From: Planctomycetota bacterium | GTDB lineage: Bacteria; Planctomycetota; MHYJ01; WSZJ01 | NCBI GenBank assembly: GCA_009773755.1 | Contig: WSZJ01000097.1 | Location: 1-64,000 of the forward strand | Length of the DNA stretch: 64,000 nucleotides | Direction: 5' to 3' | Shown: positions 19,759-29,646 of the stretch, one piece after another | Layout of the letters: every line of letters begins with the position of its first letter | How positions within the stretch are numbered: position 1 is the stretch's first letter | Translations under genes and position numbers: made by a program | The notes under the pieces: generated by a model | Told to the model about the DNA's origin: nothing | Database searches by the model: none | The model's input: only the letters and a program-made list of their open reading frames with translations

Positions 19759-19986
19759 TCAGCGGCGTGGGCGGCGTGGGGCGGCTTTGACCTTTTGCCA
19801 GTCGTGGAACCCCGTGGCGTTTCGGACGGCCAGGTTCAATTCGCTGGCATCGAGCAGTTCCTCGGTTTTCTCGCGGAGGGCCGATTCGATGACGAAGTTT
19901 TTCCTCAACCCGAGCGTTTCGCACACGCGCGACAGCGTGCGGGTCAGGTCCTCGGGAAGCCGGGTAGCCAGCGGCATCGTCCTCAT
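19759..19986 (-). CDS. RHH-type antitoxin partner
   Basis: MRTMPLATRLPEDLTRTLSRVCETLGLRKNFVIESALREK; immediately upstream of the RelE-like ORF. Confidence 0.7.
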   Translation of the reverse strand: MRTMPLATRLPEDLTRTLSRVCETLGLRKNFVIESALREKTEELLDASELNLAVRNATGFHDWQKVKAAPRRPRR

Positions 19987-20055
19987 GACGAAATCATGAC
20001 AGATCTTGCTCCAGCATGCAAGTCCTTCACGGACGATCCCACCACCCCGGCCCGC

Positions 20056-21168
20056 CTACTTCTGTTCCCTCACCTTCCGGTAGTCCTTGAGCGCCTCCTG
20101 GTACGCCTCCTTGATCACCTCGATGCTGCCCATCTGCGAGTCGAGCGCGTAGCCGTCCAGCTCGGGATTCGCGTACGGCATTCCCTCGGCGGCCGCGGCG
20201 ATGTAGCAGCGCCGCGCCAGGTGGTCGTCGGGGAGATTCTCGACGACCCAGCACCAGTGGAAGTTCGCGCGGTCGCGCTTCTCGAGGAACCAGCAGGAGA
20301 CGCCGGCATAGAAGCGCATTTCGGCGAGCCGTGGTGATTCCGGATACTTCGCGATCGCCGCTTCAAGGGACTCGAGCGCGCCGGCGTACTTTTTCTGCGC
20401 GATGCGCCGGTAGCCGTTCTCCATGACGACGTCAGCGTCGACTTCCAGCCCCTTCACCGCCTTTTCTTGCGCTTCCCAATCCTTGCGAAACCGCGCAATC
20501 CGCGCCAGCCCGAGGCGGGCCTCGCGCTTTGCGCCCGCTTTTTCCCACGCGGCCGCCGCCTTCTCGTAGTCGCCAAGAGCTTCGTGGATCCGCGCGGCCA
20601 CGACAGGCTCTCCCGCAACCGCTTTCTCTTCTTCAGGCGTCATCGTGTTGAAGCCGGGATTGTCGCGAAGCAGAGCGAGCAGAAACTCGAACGCACCGTC
20701 CTTGTCCGCGTAGATCTCCGACTCTTCGAGATACGTCCCGTCGGGCTTGAACGCGGCGAAATGCGCCCACTTGTTCTTCACTTTTCCCTTCACGAACGCT
20801 TCGGCGGCCTCATCCCGGCCCAGCCCGGGCCCGCCGGTGTTGAAGTAGAACGGCACGAAGCGCCGGTTCAGCAGCTCGATCACACGCGGTTCGGCGAAGG
20901 CGCCCGCCCTCATCGGTTCGGCGCCGGGTCACCAGTCGCCCTTCGTCGCGCATTTCGCCCCGGCCTCGTCCACCCCGAACGCGATCCCCTTGATGATGAT
21001 GAGGCGGTTTTCCTTCTTCGCCCGGGCAAGCGCTTCTTCGAAATGACCGGGAAGCGTCCACTGGATCGCCGAACGGTCGCAGCCGTATTCGGCCTGCGCC
21101 GTGGCGGGCAGGGCAACGGCAGCAACGAGGAGGGCGAGGGCGGACAACGGGCGAGCGATCGAGCTCAT
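20056..21168 (-). CDS. thioredoxin-like/TPR secreted protein interrupted by an in-frame UGA at 20929-20931 (selenoprotein candidate or nonsense allele)
   Basis: ORFs 20929..21168 and 20056..20913 are in the same frame and join as ...KCATKGDW-(UGA)-PGAEPMRAGAFAEPRVIELLNRRFVPFYFN... Confidence 0.5.
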
Positions 21169-21458
21169 GTGGGGTTCTCCGCAGGGTGCCTGCAGTTCAT
21201 GTAACGCGGCCCGGTGAGCCCGGGTTTAGCGGGATTCCCTATCGCGGGATTTCCGGGTATCCGCACCCGGCCCTCGAGGATATCGGCCATGTGGACGACG
21301 CCGAAAGGGGGATCTATCTCAGGAGAATTCCGGATTCCGGAAGAAGTGGGGCCGTGACGCGCGGCACGATCAGCGGACTGCGCCCGAGCACAGGTCTCCA
21401 CCCTTCGCGAGCGCCTCATTCAGGTCCGGCGATGAAGATCCACAAGTGATCCCCGGCT

Positions 21459-21956
21459 TCAGCGCGCGGCCCTCTTTTTCGCCTTCGCGGGCTTCGCCTT
21501 GTGATACGCGCCCAGCGAGGCCTGGTAAAACTCGATGTACTTCTTCGCCGGCACGCGGCGGACGAGCTCGCCGATGACGTCGAGGGGCAGGTCGTCGAGC
21601 TTCCTGAAGCGGATGCACGCGGCGCCCATGTCGAGTTTCTTGCCTGTCTTCGCCCATTCCTTCCTGAACCAGTCCGCGAGCTCGCCGCCGCCGTAGATGG
21701 ACATGAACATGACGGTCATGTAGCCCTTGCGCGACGCGAGAGCGCCGAGCGGAAGGGGCTGTTTCGGATCGCAGTGGTAACCCGCGGGGAAAATCCTGTG
21801 CGGGACGAAGTAGCCGATGCACCCGTACTGGATTCCTTCTTCGTAGTCCTTGTCCATGTTCTTGAGGATCACGGCGCGAACGGCCTGGATCGCCGTTCGG
21901 CGGTCTTCGGGAAGCGAGGCCAGGTACTTCTCTATCGTCAGGGGAGTGGGGCTCAT
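21459..21956 (-). CDS. DUF1801-like protein
   Basis: TIEKYLASLPEDRRTAIQAVRAVILKN...YEEGIQYGCIGYFVP. Confidence 0.65.
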   Translation of the reverse strand: MSPTPLTIEKYLASLPEDRRTAIQAVRAVILKNMDKDYEEGIQYGCIGYFVPHRIFPAGYHCDPKQPLPLGALASRKGYMTVMFMSIYGGGELADWFRKEWAKTGKKLDMGAACIRFRKLDDLPLDVIGELVRRVPAKKYIEFYQASLGAYHKAKPAKAKKRAAR

Positions 21957-21965
21957 GGGGGAAGC

Positions 21966-24900
21966 TTACCGCAGGACGACGCGGAACCCGACATTCGGGA
22001 CGCGCTTGTCGGGCGCCAGCCGCGCCCGCACTCCGGAGGCCGTCGTCGCGGCCGGCTCGTCCCACGCGCCGCCGCGCAGGACGCGTTCGGTCCCTTTGTC
22101 GGGGCCGCGCGGGTCGATCGAGTCCCCGCCGTACGGCGCGTACCAGTCGGCGCACCACTCACGGACGTTGCCGGCCATGTCGTACAAACCCCAGGAGTTC
22201 GGGCGCAGCTTCGCCACCGTCTGCGCTTCCTTCGCGTTGCCGGAGTGCCAGGCGTATTCGCCGACCTGGTCGGGAGAATCGCCGCTCTGGAAGACGTTCG
22301 AACCGCCGGCGCGGCAGGCGAACTCCCACTCGGCCTCCGTCGGAAGAGCGGGCCTGAGCTTTCCGGTTTTGGAAGCCAGCCGGCGCGTGAAATCCTGCAA
22401 GTCGATCCAGCTCAGCGTATCGGCGGGAAGATCCGCGCCCTTGCGCGTAAATGTCTTCCGGCCGACCACGGATTCCCACTGCGCCTGCGTCGTCTCCGTC
22501 GTCGCGATCCAGTAGTCCTCCGTGACTCTCACGGAATGCACGGCGGCGTCCGGCGCGAGGCTCCCCGGCGCCCCGGCCGTGAATTGCCCGGCGCGCACGT
22601 ACACGAAATCCATGCGCAGCTTTTTCGATTCGTCGAGCATCACCGACATCCGCTTCAGGTGCGGATTGCCTTCCTTCCCCTGCACGAGAATCAGCCGGAA
22701 CCCGACGCTCCCGACCCGCTTCCTCGGATCGGCTTCGCTGCGCGTCGCAGGGGTCGCGGCATTTCCGTCGTTGTAGCAGCCGCCGCGGATGTGCTTCAGC
22801 GTCGCCGTCGCGGGCCCGACCGGGTCCGTCAGCTCCGGTGCCGGCGGCATCGGCGCCATCCAGTCCCAGCAGTACTCCCAGACGTTTCCCTGCATGTCAA
22901 AGAGCCCCCAGGCATTCGGCTTGAGCGTTCCGACAGGATGCGTCTTCTCGCCGGAGTTCTTCGGGAGCCACGCGAACTCGGCGAGCGCGTCCTGCGTTTC
23001 GGCCGCCCCCCAGTCCCATTTCGAGCCCGCACGGCAGGCGCACTCCCACTGCGCGACCGACGGAAGCGCCGCGGACCAGCCGGCGAGGCGGACGTTGAGC
23101 CGTTCGACGAACTCCATCGCGTCGTACCAGGTGACGTTCTCAACAGGAAGCGTTCCGCCGCGGAAGACGGAAGGGTTCGACGACATGAGGGCGGACCACT
23201 GGTCCTGTGTCACCTCGGTAGTCTGCATCGCGAACTCCCGCGTCAGCGTGACCTTCCTCGTGTCCGACGCGGCGCCGAGCGTGAACGTCCCCGGCTTGAC
23301 TTTCACGAACTCCAATTTCACTCCGCGCCCCGCGTCGAGGACGGCCTCGATCCGGTCTGCCGATACCTTCGGCTTGATCGCCGTGTCCTCGCTCTCGAGC
23401 TCCGACAGCGCCCGCGCGACGTCCCGGTCCTCCCTCAGCGCGAGCGCCTTCCGGTAGGCCAGCTTCAGCGCCTCCGCGTCCCCGCCCTTTTTCGCGGCCT
23501 CAATCTCCTTCATCGCGGCTTCCCAGTCCTTCGCCACCCTCCGGTCCGCCACCGTCCGCTGCATCTCCAGCGCTTTCGCGTCGTTCGCTTTCAACTCGAG
23601 CGCGTCCTGGAAGCGCTTCCCCGCAACGTCCAGGTTTCCAGCCGTGAGCGCCTCGGTTCCTTCGCGCATCGCGGCGTCGAAGAGGGTGTCGCGTTCGGCG
23701 CCCTGCAGCCGGTCGGTGACCTGTCGAAGCCGCTCCCGAGCGCGACTGAGGTCGGCGGGTTCCTCGGCGAGGCCGACCGCGGTCGTCCAGAGGGCGCGGG
23801 CCTTCATGGCATCGGGCTCGCGTTCCGCCGCCTCGACCGCCGCGTCGAATTCCTTTTTTTTCTTGAGCTTCCCTTCGGAATCCTTCGCCTTCGTTTCCAG
23901 CGCAACGAGGAACGCGTCGAGGAATTCGTTCTTCGGCCCTGCCGCCACTGCCTTGCGCGCCAGTTCGAGCGCCGCGACGAAGTCGTTTCCCCTTTCGGCC
24001 ACCCGCGCCGCTGCCCAGTGGCGCCGCTGGGTCGCCTCCGATTTCATCTGCGCGACGAGTTGTTTTTCCGCGTCCGTCTGCGCCGAGGGTTCCAGCTTCC
24101 CGCAGGCGTCGAGCATCTTGTCCCAGAGCTCGACCGTGTCCGCCGCGTCGGCCGCCAGGCGCGTCGCGTCGGCCGCCGGCAGGTACGCGCGGTAGGCGGC
24201 GGACTTTTCGGAGGAGGCCTTCGCGGCCGCGATCTTCCCTTCTATCCGGTCCCGCATTTCCTCCAGGCGCCGGTCCTCCGGCGCATACGCCGCCACCCGC
24301 GTCAGCGTCGCGAGCGCGTCCTCGTGCCGCCCCGCGGTTTCGAGCCGCCCCGCCTGAGCGAAAAGTTCGTCGAGCTTGTCCGCAGCCAGGTCCTGGGGCG
24401 GTTCGGCAGGCGCCGCATTGTCTCTTCGCTTCTTCGCAACCATGACGCCGGCCACGAGCAGGCCCGCGGCCAGGAAGGTCGCGAAGACCCAGAGCGGAGC
24501 CTTGCTTCTCGGCTTCTGGGGGACATGCTCGACGACGCTGCGCTGCTTCACCATCGTAGCGTTCGGGTTCTTCTGGACGCGCAGGAGAGCCGCCAGAAGG
24601 TCCGAGCCGTCACGGAAGCGGTCCTTCGGGTTCTTGCAAAGGCAGCGGTCGACGACCCAGCGGATGCCGCCGCTGACGGTGTCCGGCAACGGCGGATGGT
24701 CCTGCTCCATCGCGGCGCGGATCACGGCCACCAGGCTCGATCCGCGGAACGGCGGGCCGCCCATCAGAAGGGCATATAAGGTGGCCCCCATGGCGAAGAC
24801 GTCCGCCGCAGGACCCGCCGATTTCGCACTCTCCGCCTGTTCGGGCGCCATGAACCCGGGCGTCCCCATCGCGACGTTCGACAGGGTCCCGAAGGTCTGC

Positions 24901-25466
24901 ACCGAACCGTCCGGCTTCGCGAGCCCCAGATCCGCCAGCTTCGCGCCTTCGAAATCCCCTTCCGGGATCAGGATGTTGTCCGGCTTCACGTCCCGGTGAA
25001 TGATCCCCTTCTCGTGCGCCGCCGCCAGCCCCTTCGTCGCGGCAATGGTGATCTCGAGCGCCGCGTCCTCGGGAATGCCGGCGTCGTCCTCCTCCATCGT
25101 CCGCTTCAGATATTGCCCCGCGCTTTCGCCGGGGACGTACTGCATGACGAAGAAGTGCGTCCGGTGCTGGATCCCCGCGCCGTAGACGCGCACGACGTGG
25201 TCGCTTTCGAGCTTCGCGGCGAGCCGCGCTTCGGAAGCGAAACGGCGCGCGAGGCCGGGGTCGGCCTCGACGAGGGTGAAGGGGAGGATTTTGACGGCGA
25301 CTTCGCGCCGGAGGGAGCCCTGGCGGCCGAGGTAGACGCTTCCCATGCCGCCGACGCCGATTCTGCGGAGGAGCGAGACGTCGCCGATGACAGGGCGGCC
25401 TTTGTTGTCGCGGGGGAAGCCTGCGACGAGGCGGTCCTGTTTCAGGTCGTCGGGCTTGGGGGGCAT
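21966..25466 (-). CDS. Ser/Thr protein kinase with two C-terminal formylglycine-generating-enzyme-like domains
   Basis: IGVGGMGSVYLGRQ, HRDVKPDNILIPEG, ADLGLAKPDG; TM segment; two FGE blocks (VRGGCYNDG..., VLRGGAWDE...). Confidence 0.85.
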   Translation of the reverse strand: MPPKPDDLKQDRLVAGFPRDNKGRPVIGDVSLLRRIGVGGMGSVYLGRQGSLRREVAVKILPFTLVEADPGLARRFASEARLAAKLESDHVVRVYGAGIQHRTHFFVMQYVPGESAGQYLKRTMEEDDAGIPEDAALEITIAATKGLAAAHEKGIIHRDVKPDNILIPEGDFEGAKLADLGLAKPDGSVQTFGTLSNVAMGTPGFMAPEQAESAKSAGPAADVFAMGATLYALLMGGPPFRGSSLVAVIRAAMEQDHPPLPDTVSGGIRWVVDRCLCKNPKDRFRDGSDLLAALLRVQKNPNATMVKQRSVVEHVPQKPRSKAPLWVFATFLAAGLLVAGVMVAKKRRDNAAPAEPPQDLAADKLDELFAQAGRLETAGRHEDALATLTRVAAYAPEDRRLEEMRDRIEGKIAAAKASSEKSAAYRAYLPAADATRLAADAADTVELWDKMLDACGKLEPSAQTDAEKQLVAQMKSEATQRRHWAAARVAERGNDFVAALELARKAVAAGPKNEFLDAFLVALETKAKDSEGKLKKKKEFDAAVEAAEREPDAMKARALWTTAVGLAEEPADLSRARERLRQVTDRLQGAERDTLFDAAMREGTEALTAGNLDVAGKRFQDALELKANDAKALEMQRTVADRRVAKDWEAAMKEIEAAKKGGDAEALKLAYRKALALREDRDVARALSELESEDTAIKPKVSADRIEAVLDAGRGVKLEFVKVKPGTFTLGAASDTRKVTLTREFAMQTTEVTQDQWSALMSSNPSVFRGGTLPVENVTWYDAMEFVERLNVRLAGWSAALPSVAQWECACRAGSKWDWGAAETQDALAEFAWLPKNSGEKTHPVGTLKPNAWGLFDMQGNVWEYCWDWMAPMPPAPELTDPVGPATATLKHIRGGCYNDGNAATPATRSEADPRKRVGSVGFRLILVQGKEGNPHLKRMSVMLDESKKLRMDFVYVRAGQFTAGAPGSLAPDAAVHSVRVTEDYWIATTETTQAQWESVVGRKTFTRKGADLPADTLSWIDLQDFTRRLASKTGKLRPALPTEAEWEFACRAGGSNVFQSGDSPDQVGEYAWHSGNAKEAQTVAKLRPNSWGLYDMAGNVREWCADWYAPYGGDSIDPRGPDKGTERVLRGGAWDEPAATTASGVRARLAPDKRVPNVGFRVVLR

Positions 25467-25663
25467 GGCCAGACAATATAACCTGCCGAGGGGGGTCGGT
25501 TTCGCGCCGGGGTGCGCGAGTGCCGTCGCTTCATTCCGGGTTCCGAAAATAGTTCGTCAGATGCTTAAAAATAGTAAAATCCTTATGGATTACAAAAGAG
25601 CCTCAAATCCCGTGTATTCCTGAACGCCGTGCCGCCCGCGCCGTCATTCGGGACTCTTCACTC

Positions 25664-26530
25664 GTGAAACAGGACCCGCGCCGTCCCTCGCGCCCCCGCG
25701 CCGACTCCGGCGCCGTCGGCGATCTCACCCCCCCGCCGGATTTTCCCAGCACATTTCCTGACCCGATCGAACCCGACCCGATGCTCGCCACCGAGCTCGA
25801 CCGCGCCCGCCTCATCCAGTCGAGCCTGCTCCCCGCCCAACTCCCCGCCGTCCGCGGCTTCGACCTCGCCGCGCGCTACCTCCCCGCCACCCACGTCGGC
25901 GGCGATTACTACGACGTCCTTCCGCTCCGCGGCGGCCGCTTCGGCATCGTCGTGGCCGACGTTTCAGGAAAGAGCGTCTCGGCGGCGATGATCATGGTCA
26001 TGGCCAGGACGATTTTCCACGGGCTCGCTCCTGCGATGGCCTCGGCGCGGGCGACCGTGCTGGAAGCCTGCGAGCGCATCACCCCGGACCTGCCGGGAGG
26101 AACCTTCCTGACCCTCGCGTACGGAATCCTCGACCCCGAAACGGGCTCCGTCTCGGTCGTGAACTGCGGCCACAACCCCCCGCTACTCTGGACCACCCTG
26201 AAGAACCGGCCCATGGTCGAAACTGTTCCAGTCAACGGCCCCGCGATCGGGCTCGTGCGCGGAAGCGCCTTCGAACGCGCCCTGGTCGAGCGCGAGATAC
26301 CCCTCGCCTCCGGCGACCACCTGCTGTTCCACACCGACGGCGTCAACGAAGCGATGGACGTCAACGCGAACGAATTCGGCGACCGCCAGCTCGTCAAGGC
26401 CATCATGCGCGGAGGTACCAAGGACGCCGGCGGGATGGCGCAAGAAGTGGTCAACGCGGTGCTGCACCATCGGGGGATTGCGCCCGCTTCCGACGACCTC
26501 ACCGTGCTTGATGTATGGAGGTTGCCGTAG
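25664..26530 (+). CDS. SpoIIE-type PP2C phosphatase
   Basis: RARLIQSSLLP...VGGDYYDVLPL...VVADVSGKSVSAAMIM...GHNPPLLW...LFHTDGVNEA. Confidence 0.85.
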   Translation: MKQDPRRPSRPRADSGAVGDLTPPPDFPSTFPDPIEPDPMLATELDRARLIQSSLLPAQLPAVRGFDLAARYLPATHVGGDYYDVLPLRGGRFGIVVADVSGKSVSAAMIMVMARTIFHGLAPAMASARATVLEACERITPDLPGGTFLTLAYGILDPETGSVSVVNCGHNPPLLWTTLKNRPMVETVPVNGPAIGLVRGSAFERALVEREIPLASGDHLLFHTDGVNEAMDVNANEFGDRQLVKAIMRGGTKDAGGMAQEVVNAVLHHRGIAPASDDLTVLDVWRLP

Positions 26531-26566
26531 GCCTCGTCCCAACTTCCGCTTGAACCGGGCGTTAAT

Positions 26567-26585
26567 TACCTAGATAATCAAGGTA
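26567..26585. promoter_or_regulatory. candidate PadR operator
   Basis: TACCTAGATAATCAAGGTA inverted repeat abutting the ATG. Confidence 0.45.
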
Positions 26586-26899
26586 TGAACCTCCAGCCCC
26601 TAGTCCTCGCCCTCCTCGAAGGCGGCCCGCTCTACGGCTACCTGATCGCACAGCGGGCGAGGAAGAAGGCGGGGCTGAAGTGGGAGGAAGGAACTCTGTA
26701 TCCGCTTCTCCACAAGATGGAACGCGGCGGCCTCGTGCGATCGGAGTGGCGCGAAGCCCCCGGAGAGCGGCGAAGAAAGTACTACGCGCTTACGCGCAGC
26801 GGCCATGCGGCGCTGGCGGGAGCGCGGACGGACTGGAGGGAACAGGTCAAGGCCGTTTCCCGCATTCTCCTCGGAGGACGCCATGCCGACGCGCGATGA
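26585..26899 (+). CDS. PadR-family transcriptional regulator
   Basis: MNLQPLVLALLEGGPLYGYLIAQRA...EGTLYPLLHKMERGGLVRSEW. Confidence 0.85.
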   Translation: MNLQPLVLALLEGGPLYGYLIAQRARKKAGLKWEEGTLYPLLHKMERGGLVRSEWREAPGERRRKYYALTRSGHAALAGARTDWREQVKAVSRILLGGRHADAR

Positions 26900-27464
26900 A
26901 GCTCTTCGACGGATGCTCGAAACCCACTCCGCGGCGTCGGCGATGACGCCGGAAGAGCGACAGGAATTGTGCGACCACCTCTGCGATGCGGTCGAAGCGA
27001 AAGTGAAGGGTGGAACGGCCGAGCTTCAGGCCGCGGCGGAGGCATTCGCGGAGATCGGCGACCTGCGGAAGATCGCGAAGTCTTTCCCGCGGGGGCCGGC
27101 GCTCGCGACGACGGGAGGCCTGCTGGTTGCGGTCTCTGGTTGGACCGCGCCCGCGGCGGCGTACCTGCTCCTCGCGGGGCTGTGGTTCCTGAGCGTCTTC
27201 GTCGCGCCGCGCACGATCATGATGGCGAGCGACGCGAACCTCGATCTCCCGGCGCTCGTCTGTTTCTTCCTCGCCGCCACGGCGCACTGCGGCCGCGGCG
27301 TCCTGCTGTTCGCCGTCGCACCGGTCGCGGCCGCGCTGGTCCTGCGCAGGTTCGGATGGAAAAGCGTCTTCCAGACCTCGAGCGCGGTCCTCGCGGTGGT
27401 CGCGATCGTCCTGGTCCTGGGCGGCGTGGTCGCCATCACCGTCGTCGGCGCTTCCGTGAAATAG
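26883..27464 (+). CDS. membrane protein co-transcribed with PadR gene
   Basis: Overlaps PadR 3' end; N-terminal helical part then TM segments. Confidence 0.65.
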   Translation: MPTRDEALRRMLETHSAASAMTPEERQELCDHLCDAVEAKVKGGTAELQAAAEAFAEIGDLRKIAKSFPRGPALATTGGLLVAVSGWTAPAAAYLLLAGLWFLSVFVAPRTIMMASDANLDLPALVCFFLAATAHCGRGVLLFAVAPVAAALVLRRFGWKSVFQTSSAVLAVVAIVLVLGGVVAITVVGASVK

Positions 27465-27554
27465 CCGCTCAGAGTCGGGTCGGACACCCGCTCAAGAATC
27501 ATCGCGGGCGTCAGCGTCGACAGCCGCGGCAGCGATCGCGGCGATCTCTCTCCC

Positions 27555-27742
27555 ATGATCGCGCGGCACCCGCCGAATCCATCAACGCCGATCTCAATTG
27601 CTTCCGTGGCCTCGACCGCTTCCTGGTCCGAACCCTTCCAAAGGTCACCTGCGTCGCCTTCTGGTCCGCCATCGCCTACGACACGCTCAAATTCCTCGCT
27701 CTCGCCTTTCGCGGCCGGCCTGGATCAGAAGCCGATCAATAA
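27555..27742 (+). pseudogene. possible transposase C-terminal remnant
   Basis: Reads INADLNCFRGLDRFLVRTLPKVTCVAFWSAIAYDTLKFLALAFRG; resembles an IS transposase tail, no upstream catalytic domain. Confidence 0.3.
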
Positions 27743-27892
27743 CGACCCTGAGAACGTGAGCAACGGTCGCCCGGAGGCGTGCGGCGTCGGCCCGTCCGGC
27801 GCGCCTCGATAGCCCCGGTTCCTCAACTACGCCTCGCGCGCGCGCCGGATGGGCTGACGTCGCGCGCCGCAGGGCGATTGTTGCTTACGTTC

Positions 27893-29356
27893 TCAGTGCC
27901 CGGAGGCGGACTTCAGCTCCGAAGCCACTTTCTGAAGCGTCTGCTTGGCGTCGCCGAAGACCATCATGGTGCGGGGGTGGACGAAGAGTTCGTTCTCGAT
28001 GCCGGCGAACCCGGGGTTCATGGAGCGCTTGAGGACGATGACGGCCTTGGACTGTTCGCAGTTGAAGACGGGCATGCCGAAGATCGGGCTGCCGGGGGAA
28101 GTCTTGGCGGCCGGGTTGACGACGTCGTTTGCGCCGACGACGAGGACGACGTCGGTGTTCACGAAGTCGTCGTTGATCTGGTCGAGGTCGTAGAGCTGGT
28201 CGTAGGGGACGTTGGCCTCCGCGAGGAGGACGTTCATGTGGCCGGGCATGCGGCCTGCGACGGGGTGGATGGCGTAGCGGACGCGGGCGCCGTTTTTCTC
28301 GAGGAGCGACGCGATTTCGCGGACGGCGTGCTGGGCCTGGGCGACGGCCATGCCGTAGCCGGGGACGACGATGAGCGAGCCCGCGTTCTTGAGCAGCTCG
28401 GACGCGTCCTCGACGGACGCTTCGTTCACGTTCGCGGCCTTGCCGCCCGTGGCCGATTTCGCGGGACCGGCGTCGCTTCCGAAGGCGCCGAAAAGCACGT
28501 TGGCGAACGAGCGGTTCATCGCCTTGCTCATGACCATGGCGAGGATGAAGCCGGAGCCGCCGTCGAGGGCGCCGCAGATGATGAGGACTTTGTTGTCGAG
28601 CGCGAACCCGGAGGCTGATGCGGCGAGCCCGGCGTATGAGTTGAGCAGGCAGATGACGACCGGCATGTCGGCCCCGCCGATCGGCAGCACCAGAAGCACT
28701 CCGAGGACGAACGCTACGCCGAGCGTGATGTAGAAAACCGTGTCTGCGACGCCGATCGAAATCGAGGCCGGCCGCGCGACGAGGAAGACGACCATCGCGG
28801 CCGCGGAGAGCAGCGCGACGAAAGTGATCGCGTTCTGCATCGGAAACACCGTCGGCTTGCCGGGCAGGAACCCCTGCAGCTTCCCGAACGCCATCAGCGA
28901 CCCCGTGAACGTGATCGCGCCCATCAGCACCTCGAACCCGACCGCGCCCATGTGGAAGCGGTCCACTTCTCCGTGCGCCGCGAACCCGCTCTCGTGGATG
29001 TAGTAAATGACCCCGACCAGCGCGACGGCGAGCCCGCCGAACGCGTGGGACAGCGCGATCCGCTCCGGCATCTTCGTCATCGGGATCTTGAGGCCCATCG
29101 GAACGCCGATGATCGAGCCGAGCAGGATCCCCCCGGCGATCCACTCGTAGCTCAGCCCCTGCACGACGAGTGTTCCCGCGACCGCCAGCAGCATCCCCAG
29201 CGCCGCCATCGTGTTGCCGCGGCGCGCCCGATCGGGGTGCGTCAGGCTGACGATGCCATAAATGAAGAGGAAGCTCGCGGCGAGATACGCCGCTGCCGTG
29301 ACGAGTTGCCGCCCCTCGATCGAGGCCGATGCCGCAGCGAGGAGAACAGGCGTCAC
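27893..29356 (-). CDS. pntB: NAD(P) transhydrogenase subunit beta
   Basis: IVPGYGMAVAQAQHAVREIASLL...IHPVAGRMPGHMNVLLAEA...NPGFAGIENELF. Confidence 0.9.
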   Translation of the reverse strand: MTPVLLAAASASIEGRQLVTAAAYLAASFLFIYGIVSLTHPDRARRGNTMAALGMLLAVAGTLVVQGLSYEWIAGGILLGSIIGVPMGLKIPMTKMPERIALSHAFGGLAVALVGVIYYIHESGFAAHGEVDRFHMGAVGFEVLMGAITFTGSLMAFGKLQGFLPGKPTVFPMQNAITFVALLSAAAMVVFLVARPASISIGVADTVFYITLGVAFVLGVLLVLPIGGADMPVVICLLNSYAGLAASASGFALDNKVLIICGALDGGSGFILAMVMSKAMNRSFANVLFGAFGSDAGPAKSATGGKAANVNEASVEDASELLKNAGSLIVVPGYGMAVAQAQHAVREIASLLEKNGARVRYAIHPVAGRMPGHMNVLLAEANVPYDQLYDLDQINDDFVNTDVVLVVGANDVVNPAAKTSPGSPIFGMPVFNCEQSKAVIVLKRSMNPGFAGIENELFVHPRTMMVFGDAKQTLQKVASELKSASGH

Positions 29357-29646
29357 TTCGCCCCCGGCTTCTTGCGGAACATCTTCAGCATCCGGTCGGT
29401 GATGAGAAATCCGCCGACGACGTTGATCGTCGCGGCCGTGACGGCGACGACGCCGAGGATGCGCGCGGCCAGGCCCCAGTCGCTGCCGGCCGCGACCAGC
29501 GACGCCACGAGCGAGATGCCGGAGATCGCGTTGGTGAACGACATCAGCGGCGTGTGCAGCAGCGCCGGCACCTTCGAAATCACCGCGTACCCCATGAACG
29601 CCGCCAGCATGAACACGAACAGCCCCGACAGGATCGGCTCCGTCAT
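29353..29646 (-). CDS. NAD(P) transhydrogenase small membrane subunit (PntA C-terminal part)
   Basis: LFVFMLAAFMGYAVISKVPALLHTPLMSFTNAISGI. Confidence 0.85.
   Translation of the reverse strand: MTEPILSGLFVFMLAAFMGYAVISKVPALLHTPLMSFTNAISGISLVASLVAAGSDWGLAARILGVVAVTAATINVVGGFLITDRMLKMFRKKPGAK

Noticed and set aside
21177-21458. Possible gene in the gap between 21177 and 21458
   Set aside because: Small overlapping ORFs in several frames without consistent coding signal or domain.
21501-24779. 1092-aa plus-strand ORF
   Set aside because: Antisense to the clear kinase-FGE gene; low-complexity Arg/Pro/Ala composition typical of GC-rich shadow ORFs. Same for 3679..5310, 40441..42516, 8468..10015, 60473..62326.
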